Shown here: piece by piece, positions 35,450 through 43,522 of the stretch
How positions within the stretch are numbered: the stretch's first letter is position 1
Layout: each line of letters opens with the position of its first letter
From: Anianibacter sp965662745
GTDB taxonomy: Bacteria > Pseudomonadota > Alphaproteobacteria > Rhodobacterales > Rhodobacteraceae
Length of the DNA stretch: 64,000 nucleotides
NCBI GenBank assembly: GCA_965662745.1
Contig: CBFIJK010000004.1
Location: forward strand, 39,285-103,284
Direction of reading: 5' to 3'
Made by a program: the position numbers and the translations under genes
Notes under the pieces: generated by a model
The model's database searches: none
What the model was told of the DNA's origin: nothing
The model's input: only the letters and a program-made list of their open reading frames with translations

Positions 35450-35833
35450 ATGGACGTTGGGAACTCGGAAATTTCCCGGCTAGAGCGGGCCGATGCACTC
35501 GGCATCTTGTTTTTGAGAACAATGGTGATTCTGAATGGCGGTGCAATCCTAGCTGTCGTTACCATAATTGGTGGTGCCAGCGGCGCATCTCAATTTCAGT
35601 TTGATATTCTTAGCGTCAAAGTTGCAGCGTCATCATTCCTACTCGGGATTACCACAATCCTCTCAGCGCTCATCGTGTCATACACATTCACTGCGACCTC
35701 TCCCGATTACGCCTGGCACCAATTTTGGAACCGTTGGATAGTGTTTTGCAATGGATTTCTCGCGTTGATCTCTCTCCTAGCATTCGTCTTTGGCACCGCC
35801 CACCTAATCCATGGAAGTAGTGCTATCCAATGA
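35450..35833 (+). CDS. Small membrane protein of unknown function, low GC (127 aa)
   Basis: Three hydrophobic segments are visible (MVILNGGAILAVVTIIGGA, VAASSFLLGITTILSALIVSYTFT, WIVFCNGFLALISLLAFVFGTAHLI), preceded by a short polar N-terminus. The first 240 bases count to about 49% GC, far below the neighbouring suc genes, and codons such as CTA, ATA and TTG are common. This suggests recent acquisition. The stop overlaps the start of the MAPEG gene by four bases, so it is now part of that transcript. I recognise no family. Confidence 0.68.
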   Translation: MDVGNSEISRLERADALGILFLRTMVILNGGAILAVVTIIGGASGASQFQFDILSVKVAASSFLLGITTILSALIVSYTFTATSPDYAWHQFWNRWIVFCNGFLALISLLAFVFGTAHLIHGSSAIQ

Positions 35834-36240
35834 CCCCCGAACTCACCGCCCTCGCCCTCGCAGGCCTGTTGCAGGTCGTGCAATACGTCCTGATGTCGGT
35901 GCCCGCCAACCTCGAACTCGGCACCGGCAAGACGCTGTCGCCCCGCGACCCGCAGCGGATGGACAAGCCGCTGATGGATCAGGTCAGCCCGCGCACCGGG
36001 CGGCTTTACCGTGCGCTCAACAACCACTTCGAAGGGCTGATCCTTTTCACCCTCGCGGTCGTCGTGGTGACGCTCGGTGAACAGCAAACCGCCTTCACCG
36101 CCGCCTGCGCTTGGGCCTACCTGATCGCCCGCATCCTCTACATTCCGGCCTATGCCTTCGGCTGGGTGCCCTGGCGCAGCTACATCTGGGTGGTGGGCTT
36201 TCTGGCGACCACCTTGATGATCGCCGCCGCCCTCATCTGA
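35830..36240 (+). CDS. MAPEG family membrane protein
   Basis: A 136-residue protein with four membrane helices. It has the MAPEG layout: an N-terminal helix TALALAGLLQVVQYVLM, then RTGRLYRALNNHFEGLILFTLAVVVV with the conserved N..E region, and ARILYIPAYAFGWVPWRSYIW near the end. Eukaryotic members act in eicosanoid and glutathione metabolism; the bacterial role is unclear. It lies between sucB and lpd. Confidence 0.87.
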   Translation: MTPELTALALAGLLQVVQYVLMSVPANLELGTGKTLSPRDPQRMDKPLMDQVSPRTGRLYRALNNHFEGLILFTLAVVVVTLGEQQTAFTAACAWAYLIARILYIPAYAFGWVPWRSYIWVVGFLATTLMIAAALI

Positions 36241-36355
36241 TGGACGCAAGGCCCCCGCCGCGTTAGGACAGGATCAACCCGCCGGACCACCGGCACACTC
36301 ATTGATGGGGCCGAAGCGCCAAGCGCCCGCCCCGCCCGACAACCGGAGAAGACCA

Positions 36356-37744
36356 ATGGCAAGCTATGACGTCATCGTAATCGGCAGCGGCCCCGGCGGC
36401 TATGTCTGCGCTATCCGCTGCGCGCAGCTTGGCCTCAAGACCGCCTGCGTCGAAGGCCGCGACACGCTGGGCGGCACCTGCCTCAACGTGGGCTGCATCC
36501 CGTCCAAGGCGCTTCTTCACGCCACGCATGAGTTGCACGAGGCGGAAGAGAATTTCGCCAAGATGGGCCTTAAGGGCAAATCGCCCTCGGTCGATTGGGC
36601 CCAGATGCAAAGCTACAAGGACGATGTGATCGCCCAGAACACCAAGGGCATCGAGTTTCTCTTCAAGAAGAACAAGGTCGACTGGCTAAAGGGCTGGGGC
36701 TCGATCCCCGAGGCCGGCAAGGTCAAGGTCGGCGACGAGGTGCACGAGGCGAAGAACATCGTCATCGCCACCGGGTCCGAACCTGCCAGCCTGCCGGGCG
36801 TCGAGATCGACGAGGAAATCGTTGTCTCCTCCACCGGCGCGCTGGCTCTGGGGAAAGTGCCGAAGAAGATGGTCGTCATCGGCGCGGGCGTGATCGGGCT
36901 TGAGATGGGCTCGGTCTATCGCCGCCTGGGGTCCGAAGTGACGGTCGTGGAATACCTCGACGCCGTGACCCCCACGATGGATGCCGAGGTGTCCAAGCAG
37001 TTCCAGAAGGTCCTGAAAAAGCAGGGGCTGAACTTTGTCATGGGTGCCGCGGTTCAGGGCGTCGAGCGCCTCAAGACCAAGGCCAAGGTGACCTACAAGT
37101 TGAAGAAGGACGACAGCGAAGAGGTGATCGACGCCGATGTCGTTCTCGTGGCGACAGGCCGCCGGGCTTATCATGATGGCCTTGGCGCGCAGGACCTTGG
37201 CGTCGAGATGACCGATCGCGGCGTCATCAAGACCGATGCGCACTGGAAGACAAATGTCGACGGCATTTTCGCCATTGGCGACTGCATCGACGGCCCGATG
37301 CTGGCGCACAAGGCCGAAGACGAAGGCATGGGCGTGGCCGAAACCATCGCGGGCCAGAAGGGCCACGTGAACTACAACGTGATCCCCTCGGTCATCTACA
37401 CATGGCCCGAGGTCGCGGCGGTCGGCCAGACCGAAGAGCAACTGAAGGACGAGGGCCGCGCCTACAAGGTCGGCAAGTTTTCCTTCATGGGCAACGGCCG
37501 CGCCAAGGCGCATTTCGCGGGCGAAGGTTTTGTGAAGATCCTCGCCGACAAGGACACCGACCGCATTCTCGGTGCGCATCTGATCGGCCCGTTCGCGGGC
37601 GATCTGATCCACGAGATTTGCGTGGCGATGGAATTCGGCGCGGCTGCCGAGGATCTGGCGCGCACCTGCCACGCGCATCCGACCTTTTCCGAAGCGGTGC
37701 GCGAAGCCGCGCTCGCCTGCGGCGACGGCGCGATCCACGCCTAA
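36356..37744 (+). CDS. lpd: Dihydrolipoyl dehydrogenase (E3)
   Basis: A 462-residue FAD disulfide oxidoreductase that reoxidises the SucB lipoyl groups with NAD. It begins MASYDVIVIGSGPGGYVCAIRCAQLG (FAD site). The redox disulfide is in GGTCLNVGCIPSKALLH, the NAD site is VIGAGVIGLEMGSVYRRLG, the second FAD segment is GIFAIGDCIDGPMLAHKAEDEG, and the catalytic His-Glu pair is in HAHPTFSEAVREAAL. The start at 36356, preceded by GGAGAAG, gives the conserved N-terminus. Confidence 0.96.
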   Translation: MASYDVIVIGSGPGGYVCAIRCAQLGLKTACVEGRDTLGGTCLNVGCIPSKALLHATHELHEAEENFAKMGLKGKSPSVDWAQMQSYKDDVIAQNTKGIEFLFKKNKVDWLKGWGSIPEAGKVKVGDEVHEAKNIVIATGSEPASLPGVEIDEEIVVSSTGALALGKVPKKMVVIGAGVIGLEMGSVYRRLGSEVTVVEYLDAVTPTMDAEVSKQFQKVLKKQGLNFVMGAAVQGVERLKTKAKVTYKLKKDDSEEVIDADVVLVATGRRAYHDGLGAQDLGVEMTDRGVIKTDAHWKTNVDGIFAIGDCIDGPMLAHKAEDEGMGVAETIAGQKGHVNYNVIPSVIYTWPEVAAVGQTEEQLKDEGRAYKVGKFSFMGNGRAKAHFAGEGFVKILADKDTDRILGAHLIGPFAGDLIHEICVAMEFGAAAEDLARTCHAHPTFSEAVREAALACGDGAIHA

Positions 37745-37752
37745 CGCGCGTC

Positions 37753-38418
37753 CTACCCCGGCAAGCCCACGACCAGCGCAGCGTCAAGCTGCGCGGTCGA
37801 CCCCCCGATCTGCGCAATCGCCGCCTCGCCCGCACGCCGGGCGATCCCGTCTTGTGGCAGTGGCGTATCGGCGCGCCCGCGTCCGCGATAGGCGGACGCA
37901 TTGTCATAGACCGTGTCGCTGACCGGATCGGGGAAGAACAACTGACTGGTCAGCGCGGTGCGCCCATCCAGGTAAACGATGTAGTGAATATGCGGCACCC
38001 GCCCGCGATACCAACCGGGATAGATCGTGCGAAACTGCGCGACGCCGGCGCCATCGGTCGGCTGCGTGCCGCGCAGGAAGGTCTCGCCCCGCGTATCGCC
38101 ATTGGGCGCGCGGACGCCGGAATACACCCCCGCCGCGTCGCAATGCCAGACATCGACCCGCGCGCCCTCGATCGGGCTGCAGCGCGCATCAACGACCTGT
38201 AGGCGCAAGTCCATCGCTGCACCTGAACGCCCCTCGGTGATGTCGCGCCGCACGAGACCGGGATCAACATAGAAGGGCCCCGCGGTCGTTTCCGGCTGCA
38301 CAAGGCAGACATTCCCGGCGATCAGCCCCGCCTCTTGCGCCGAAGCGCGCAGGGCAGGCGTCAGGACAGGGGCGGCGGCAAGGGTCGCGAGAAGCTGGCG
38401 GCGGGTCATCAGGGTCAT
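37753..38418 (-). CDS. Exported intradiol ring-cleavage dioxygenase-like protein
   Basis: A 221-residue protein whose N-terminus MTLMTRRQLLATLAAAPVLTPALRASAQ looks like a Tat-type signal (TRRQLL). The catalytic domain keeps the Fe(III) ligands of intradiol dioxygenases: a Tyr in GVYSG, a Tyr in YPGWYRGR and two His in PHIHY. The family cleaves catechol-type rings, e.g. protocatechuate. Export out of the cytoplasm is unusual for catabolic intradiol enzymes but known for a secreted subgroup. No aromatic catabolism genes are nearby. AAAGGA lies 7 bp before the start. Confidence 0.82.
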   Translation of the reverse strand: MTLMTRRQLLATLAAAPVLTPALRASAQEAGLIAGNVCLVQPETTAGPFYVDPGLVRRDITEGRSGAAMDLRLQVVDARCSPIEGARVDVWHCDAAGVYSGVRAPNGDTRGETFLRGTQPTDGAGVAQFRTIYPGWYRGRVPHIHYIVYLDGRTALTSQLFFPDPVSDTVYDNASAYRGRGRADTPLPQDGIARRAGEAAIAQIGGSTAQLDAALVVGLPG

Positions 38419-38501
38419 GGCACGGTCCTTTCAGGCGGCATCCCGATCAACATAGCGCGAGATACGCGCCCGCCCGCCTACTTGGCGCGCTTGTGACCAT
38501 C

Positions 38502-39170
38502 CTACCCGATCAGCAGACGCAGGCCCTGCGTGACATCCGTGCGCACCGCAAGGCGCAGCCCCGGTTCATCCCCTGCCCGCAACGCGGCGACGATCAGGCG
38601 GTGATGATACGGCACTTCCGTCCGGTTCAGCCGCCCATAAAGCTTGCGCATCGTCGGTCCAAGCTGCAGCCAGATCGTTTCCACCATCGCCAGCATCGCG
38701 GGCGCCTGCGCACGCAGGTAAAGCGTGCGATGAAATTCAAGGTTCGCGCGGATGTAGCCGACGGCATCCTGTTTCGCGACGACCTCGGCGATGGTGCCAT
38801 TGATGGTCTGCAGCCGCTCGATCAGCGCATTATGGGCGCGCGGCAGGGCGCGGCTGGCCATCTCGGGCTCCAGCAGCGCCCGGATCTGCGCCAGTTCCTC
38901 GATCCGCTCTGCGCCCAGCGCAGGCGTCGACACGCGCCCCGATGACGACAGCGTCAACGCACCCTCGGCCACCAGCCGCCGCACCGCTTCGCGCGCGGGG
39001 GTCATCGACACGTCAAACCGCTTGCCGATCCCGCGCAGGGTCAGGGCTTCTCCAGGTGCCAGTTCGCCATGCATGATCTGCGCTCTCAAAGCGCGGAAGA
39101 CGCGGTCATGCGCAACCGGCAGCGCGTCTGGACCCCGGGGCGGCGTCAGTGAAGGCGTGACAGGCGTCAT
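38502..39170 (-). CDS. GntR family transcriptional regulator, FCD-type
   Basis: A 222-residue regulator. The N-terminal winged helix has VFRALRAQIMHGELAPGEALTLRGIGKRFDVSMTPAREAVRRLVAEGAL, the GntR pattern. The C-terminal FCD ligand domain has RALLEPEMASRAL, LEFHRTLYLRA and PYHHRLIVAALRAGD, with its metal/ligand-binding His and Asp residues. Its ATG lies one base past the stop of the peptidase gene. FCD regulators bind dyads of the TTGT-N4-ACAA type, and such sites lie before sdhC and sucC. Whether this is their regulator is an untested inference. Confidence 0.88.
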   Translation of the reverse strand: MTPVTPSLTPPRGPDALPVAHDRVFRALRAQIMHGELAPGEALTLRGIGKRFDVSMTPAREAVRRLVAEGALTLSSSGRVSTPALGAERIEELAQIRALLEPEMASRALPRAHNALIERLQTINGTIAEVVAKQDAVGYIRANLEFHRTLYLRAQAPAMLAMVETIWLQLGPTMRKLYGRLNRTEVPYHHRLIVAALRAGDEPGLRLAVRTDVTQGLRLLIG

Positions 39171-39171
39171 G

Positions 39172-39864
39172 TCAGTCCCCGAACCGATACCGGTGCAGCG
39201 TCGATCCATGATCGCGCAGCCAGCGGCGATGCGCCTCGAAGCCCGGGCAAATCTCGTCCACCAGCCCCCAGAAGCGCCGAGAATGATCCATGTGCCGCAG
39301 ATGCGCGACCTCGTGGGCCGCGACGTAATCCAGCACTTCGTCAGGCGCGAGGATCAGCCGCCAGGAAAACATCAGGTTCCCGTCTGACGAACACGACCCC
39401 CAGCGCGAGCGCGTATCGCGCAGGGTGATCTTGCCATAGCGCGCCCCGATCTTCGCGGCATAGCGATCGGACGCATAGCTGAGCGCCCTGCGCGCTTCTT
39501 CCTTCAGAAAGGCGCGCAAAGCAGCATCCGCCTTTTCGGGATCGACGGGCACTTCGAGCCTACCATCGCGAACCTTCACGCCGCGCAGCGCGACGGGGCT
39601 CAACTCATGCGGCACCCCGCGAAACGGCACCGTCCCGATATCCGATGGCGCCGCGCGGTCCGGTCGCTTGGCCAGATGCCCACGAATCCAGTCCGCCTTT
39701 TCAGCCGCGAAATTCAGCGCCTCGCCCTCAGCCATGAAGGTCGGAATCGAAAGCGTCACGCGTCCGTCAAGCCCCGAGACGCGCAAGGATACGCGTTTTG
39801 CCCGGGACGAACGTTTCACGATCACATCTATCGGCGGGTTGCCTGGAAGCCGCGCGTGGCCCAT
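39172..39864 (-). CDS. YgjP-like metallopeptidase domain protein (DUF45/M48 class)
   Basis: A 230-residue protein with the YgjP layout: an N-terminal beta region (IVKRSSRAKRVSLRVSGLDGRVTLSIP), FRGVPHEL, then RYGKITLRDTRSRWGSCSSDGNLMFSWRLILAP. The zinc motif HEVAHLRHMDHSRRFW carries HExxH and the third ligand His. The substrate is unknown. The second ATG (39864) is preferred because AAGGA lies six bases before it; the first ATG, six bases upstream, has no room for it. Confidence 0.87.
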   Translation of the reverse strand: MGHARLPGNPPIDVIVKRSSRAKRVSLRVSGLDGRVTLSIPTFMAEGEALNFAAEKADWIRGHLAKRPDRAAPSDIGTVPFRGVPHELSPVALRGVKVRDGRLEVPVDPEKADAALRAFLKEEARRALSYASDRYAAKIGARYGKITLRDTRSRWGSCSSDGNLMFSWRLILAPDEVLDYVAAHEVAHLRHMDHSRRFWGLVDEICPGFEAHRRWLRDHGSTLHRYRFGD

Positions 39865-40027
39865 ATCCATTCCTTAAGCGGGGGTCTCCCCCATGGCAGG
39901 AACTTACGCGATCGGGGTACGGCCCGGCCATAGCAAAACTCTGCCGTCCGAAAGGCTTTGACACCTTTGGGGCGTTGTGGCAGGGGACGCTATCCCGAAA
40001 ATGCGATCGAAGACGAAAGGGTCAGCA

Positions 40028-40348
40028 ATGCCCAAGGAAGAATGGGGCAAGAAACGCATTTGCCCGACCACCGGCAAGCGTTTCTACGATCTCAACAAGA
40101 CCCCGATCATCAGCCCCTATACGGGCGAGACGGTCGAGATCGATGCCAACACCAAATCGCGCGTCGCCATTCCCGAAAAGAAGGCGAAGGACGTCAAGAA
40201 GGAAGAAGAAGTCCTCGAAAGCGATGACGTTCTCGAAGAGGACGACGCGGACGTGGATATCGACGACGATCTGCTCGATGACGACGATGACGACAGCGTT
40301 TCGCTGGACGATATCGCCGACGTAGCAGACGAAAAAGACGACACCTGA
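40028..40348 (+). CDS. TIGR02300 family protein with a very acidic tail
   Basis: A 106-residue protein starting MPKEEWGKKRICPTTGKRFYDLNKTPIISPYTGETV, the TIGR02300 signature (alphaproteobacterial, unknown function). Its single-zinc-knuckle-like CPTTGKRFYD has only one cysteine. The C-terminal half, from about residue 60, is almost entirely Asp/Glu (e.g. DADVDIDDDLLDDDDDD) and probably disordered. Acidic tails of this kind can mimic nucleic acid or bind basic proteins. An in-frame start at 39977 is less likely than this ATG. Confidence 0.88.
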   Translation: MPKEEWGKKRICPTTGKRFYDLNKTPIISPYTGETVEIDANTKSRVAIPEKKAKDVKKEEEVLESDDVLEEDDADVDIDDDLLDDDDDDSVSLDDIADVADEKDDT

Positions 40349-40378
40349 CAGCGGGCGCCTTGGGCGCGCGCAGGGACG

Positions 40379-40413
40379 GGCCGGAGTGAATTTCTTCTTG
40401 CGAAGCTCCGGCC
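40379..40413 (+). terminator. Hairpin after the TIGR02300 gene
   Basis: GGCCGGAG and CTCCGGCC form an 8-bp stem around a 19-base loop. The loop itself contains a CTTC...GAAG pairing, so a longer imperfect stem is likely. ATTTCC follows, a poor T-run. It sits 30 bp after the gene and 50 bp before tRNA-Ala. Confidence 0.45.
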
Positions 40414-40463
40414 ATTTCCATAAGGACAGCGGGCGAACCGCACGGTCGGTTCGCATCCCGGAT

Positions 40464-40539
<76 letters not shown>

Positions 40540-40671
40540 AATCCATCCCCAAATTTCCTGTTGGACTTGTCCCGCTTGCCGGAGCAATCCACTGAATCGA
40601 CACCGCGAACGTCAAGTTGAGCCACCGTCGATCCTAGCGTGCGACCGTCACAACAGCCATGCCAAGCTGTT

Positions 40672-41556
40672 TCAGGACGGGTTCTGACCAAAGGCGTTCA
40701 GTGCCAAGTGGATAAGACCATGCCTCGGCGCGTTGCTGGGCCATTCGGCGAAGACGGTGATCGCCTGAACGCCCCACTCTGCCAGCACGAATTTGACCAC
40801 GCCGCGCCTGATGTCGTCACGCGCCAGAAAATCCGGAACGATCGCAAGCCCGACACCCGCACGCGCCAAGCGGTAGAGCGCCTGTGCATCATTGGCAAAG
40901 ACACGCGCTTCGGGCTTGATCGTCGCTTTGGTGCCGTCGACTTTTGTGAACGTCAAAGGGACATTCTGCGCCGGTGCCAACGCCAGCCAATCCCAGGCTG
41001 CAACGTCTTTTGGATCATTGGGAACCGGGCGGGACGACAGATATTCAGCGGATGCAACCAATCTGCGCTCCACCGAAAACAACTTTCTAGAGGTCGCGGA
41101 TGTCTTCGCCTTGGTGCCCATTCTGATCGCGATATCGAACCCGTCATCGATCAGTTCGCGTCGGATGTCCGAAAAATCCAGAGACAGCTTGATCCTCGGA
41201 TAAGCAGCGGAAAACGCGGCTATCTGCTCGATGAAATGAGACTGAGACAGGACGGATGGCACGGTCAGGCGCAGCTCACCGCTCGGCGCGCTTGCAGAGA
41301 CCGAAAGGTCAGCCAATTCGCCTTCAACGGCTTCAAGCATCTTGTGCGTCGCCGCGAGCAACCTCTGCCCCTCCGGCGTAAGCGTAAGCTTGCGGGTAGA
41401 TCGGTAGATCAAGGCGACGCCCAGGCTGTCTTCAAGCTCAGAGACATGGTGACTGACCACGGATGGTGACAGCCGAAGCGCACGCGCGGCACCTCGGAAC
41501 GACCCATGATCAATCGTCTTTGCGAAGATGGCCATCTGGCGCAGGCGATCGATCAT
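40672..41556 (-). CDS. LysR family transcriptional regulator
   Basis: A 294-residue regulator. The N-terminal helix-turn-helix is MIDRLRQMAIFAKTIDHGSFRGAARALRLSPSVVSHHVSELEDSLGVALIYRSTRKLTLT, and the ligand-binding domain follows (GELRLTVPSVLSQSHFIEQIAAF, GVGLAIVPDFLARDDI). It belongs to the CrgA-like group. The gene faces two SnoaL-like genes across a 126-bp AT-richer gap, the usual LysR arrangement for control of the divergent genes. The ATG at 41556 fits the conserved N-terminus. Confidence 0.9.
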   Translation of the reverse strand: MIDRLRQMAIFAKTIDHGSFRGAARALRLSPSVVSHHVSELEDSLGVALIYRSTRKLTLTPEGQRLLAATHKMLEAVEGELADLSVSASAPSGELRLTVPSVLSQSHFIEQIAAFSAAYPRIKLSLDFSDIRRELIDDGFDIAIRMGTKAKTSATSRKLFSVERRLVASAEYLSSRPVPNDPKDVAAWDWLALAPAQNVPLTFTKVDGTKATIKPEARVFANDAQALYRLARAGVGLAIVPDFLARDDIRRGVVKFVLAEWGVQAITVFAEWPSNAPRHGLIHLALNAFGQNPS

Positions 41557-41682
41557 AATATCAAATATCCGAACAGTTAAATCTATCTGTCCCACCTTAT
41601 GATTTTATCCTGATTTGTCCATCTTGGGTTCAGAGGCCCGCAAACCACGCTCTGCCTCAACGATTGATCAGGAGAACCACCG

Positions 41683-42162
41683 ATGAACGCGTTCCGAACA
41701 ACTCTGGCAGCGGCCTCGCTTGGGCTGATAACCATCGCAACCAGCGCAGCAGCGGACGACACCGCAACCGTCCAGACCTTTTATGATCTTCTCAGCAATC
41801 CCGGATCTGAAACTCACGTGGCCGCGTTTCTTGGGGCGACATCGGACGACTGGGAAAGCATCGGCGACTATTCCGGCGAGACCGAAGGCCGCGACGGATT
41901 CGTTGGCCAGATGGGATTCTTCAGCCAGCTCATCCCCGATCTCGACTGGTCCGTGCAAGCGATGCATCAGGACGGCGATTTCGTCACTGTGCGCAGCCGT
42001 GCCACCGGAACGCCGACGGGTCCGTTCTTCGGTGTGAATGGTGAAGGGCGCAGTTTTGATATCCTGACTATCGACATTCACGAGCTCGACGACGGCGTGA
42101 TTGTCCGGACCTATCACGTCGAAGACTGGGCCAGCGCTTTGCAGCAGCTGTCCGGCCGGTAG
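41683..42162 (+). CDS. Exported SnoaL-like/ester cyclase-type protein
   Basis: A 159-residue protein with a signal peptide (MNAFRTTLAAASLGLITIATSAAADD) followed by a SnoaL-like NTF2 fold: ATVQTFYDLLSNP at the start, GRDGFVGQMGFFSQLIPDLDWSVQAMHQDGDFVTVRSRATGTPTGPFFGV in the middle and IVRTYHVEDWASALQQL at the end. The middle segment is typical of ester cyclases. The substrate is unknown. It is divergent from the LysR gene and followed 26 bp later by another SnoaL-like protein. Confidence 0.8.
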   Translation: MNAFRTTLAAASLGLITIATSAAADDTATVQTFYDLLSNPGSETHVAAFLGATSDDWESIGDYSGETEGRDGFVGQMGFFSQLIPDLDWSVQAMHQDGDFVTVRSRATGTPTGPFFGVNGEGRSFDILTIDIHELDDGVIVRTYHVEDWASALQQLSGR

Positions 42163-42188
42163 TTTCCATCCCGAACAGGAGTATCAAT

Positions 42189-42689
42189 ATGCACAGACGA
42201 CAGATTTTCACCGGATCCGCCGCCGTTGCCGCAGCATCGGTGATCGCTCTTGCAGCGCCAGCAACCGCGCAGACCGCCGACGACGGCACTCAAGCCACTT
42301 TCGATACGGTCATGGCATTTATGGGTGCCATGGGTGGCGGCGACATGGACAGTATGGGCGCGCTTATGGCCGACGACATGGTTTGGCAGAACGAAGGCGA
42401 CCCTGCCCTTCCGTGGATCGGCACGTGGGAAGGCAAAGAGACGATCTTTGGCTTCCTTGGCACGTTCTCACAGAATGTTCAGGTCACTCATTGGGAAAAC
42501 CAGGACGCTTTCGCCTCTGGGGATACAGTGGCGGTGTTCGGCCGGATGAAACTGATGCTGACAGCCTCTGGTGCAGAAACGGACGAGTTCACATTCGCCT
42601 TGCGCGCCAAGGTCAGGGACGGACAGGTCGTGCTCTGGAACTGGTTTGAGGACAGCTATGCCGTGAGCCGGGCATTCCACGGGACCTGA
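42189..42689 (+). CDS. Exported SnoaL-like (NTF2-fold) protein, second of a pair
   Basis: A 166-residue protein with an N-terminal MHRRQIFTGSAAVAAASVIALAAPATAQT, a twin-arginine-like signal. The mature part has FDTVMAFMGAMGGGDMDSMGALMADDMVWQNEGDPALPWIGTWEGKETIFGFLGTF, the layout of limonene-epoxide-hydrolase or SnoaL-like domains. Its core resembles its neighbour only in fold. The two were probably co-opted together under the LysR regulator. Confidence 0.78.
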   Translation: MHRRQIFTGSAAVAAASVIALAAPATAQTADDGTQATFDTVMAFMGAMGGGDMDSMGALMADDMVWQNEGDPALPWIGTWEGKETIFGFLGTFSQNVQVTHWENQDAFASGDTVAVFGRMKLMLTASGAETDEFTFALRAKVRDGQVVLWNWFEDSYAVSRAFHGT

Positions 42690-42762
42690 GGCGCCCACAC
42701 TATCGCCAAGGACAAACGCTTGCGCTTTACGGATGGCGGGGCGCGGCCTATCCCTGACAACC

Positions 42763-43521
42763 ATGTATGCGGCCCGTTCCATCCTGTTTGCTCTGACGTT
42801 CCTGACCGGCGCGCCGCTCTGGGCCGGGGACGTCACGGTCTATGCGGCCGCCAGCCTCAAGACCGCGCTCGACAAGGTCGCCGCGGTCTATGACTCCAAA
42901 GGGCTCGGCAACGTGACGCTGTCCTACGCTGGGTCCTCTGCCCTCGCGCGGCAGATCGAGGCGGGCGCGCCAGTGGATGTGTTCCTGTCGGCGAACACGG
43001 ACTGGATGGACTATCTTGGGGGCAAGAGCCTGATCGCACCCGAAACGCGCCGGGATCTTCTATCCAACCGTCTTGCCCTGATCGCCCCCAGCGGCACAGC
43101 AATGCCGCAAGACATTGGCCCGGACCTCCCGCTGACAGACATGCTGGCAGGGGGCGTTCTGGCCATGGCGCTGGTCGAGGCGGTTCCGGCAGGCATCTAC
43201 GGCAAGGCCGCGCTGACATCGCTTGATCTCTGGGACGAGGCCCGACCAAGCGTCGCGCAAACCGACAATGTTCGCGCCGCGCTGCGCCTTGTCGCGGTGG
43301 GCGAGGCGCCGCTTGGCATCGTCTACGCGACCGATGCGGCGGCCGAGCCGCGCGTGACGATCATCGGCCTTTTCGCAGAGGCCACGCATCCGCCGATCCG
43401 CTATCCGGTCGCGGCCGTCGCCGACCGCGAAGACGCGGCCGCCCCTTTTCTCGACTGGCTGAGCACCCCCGAGGCGAAGGACATCTTCCGCGCCGAAGGG
43501 TTCGGCGTGATCGGGGAGTAG
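42763..43521 (+). CDS. modA: Molybdate ABC transporter substrate-binding protein
   Basis: A 252-residue periplasmic binding protein with a signal peptide (MYAARSILFALTFLTGAPLWAGD). The ligand loops are typical of ModA: VYAAASLKTALDKVAAVYDSKG, LSYAGSSALARQIEAGAPVDVFLSANTDWMDYL and VAVGEAPLGIVYATDAA. modB starts one base after its stop. No ModE gene or recognisable molybdenum riboswitch lies upstream. Confidence 0.95.
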   Translation: MYAARSILFALTFLTGAPLWAGDVTVYAAASLKTALDKVAAVYDSKGLGNVTLSYAGSSALARQIEAGAPVDVFLSANTDWMDYLGGKSLIAPETRRDLLSNRLALIAPSGTAMPQDIGPDLPLTDMLAGGVLAMALVEAVPAGIYGKAALTSLDLWDEARPSVAQTDNVRAALRLVAVGEAPLGIVYATDAAAEPRVTIIGLFAEATHPPIRYPVAAVADREDAAAPFLDWLSTPEAKDIFRAEGFGVIGE

Positions 43522-43522
43522 C

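Noticed and set aside
42690..42762. Molybdenum riboswitch or ModE site before modA
   Set aside because: The 73-bp gap has no recognisable ModE dyad and is too short for a Moco riboswitch.
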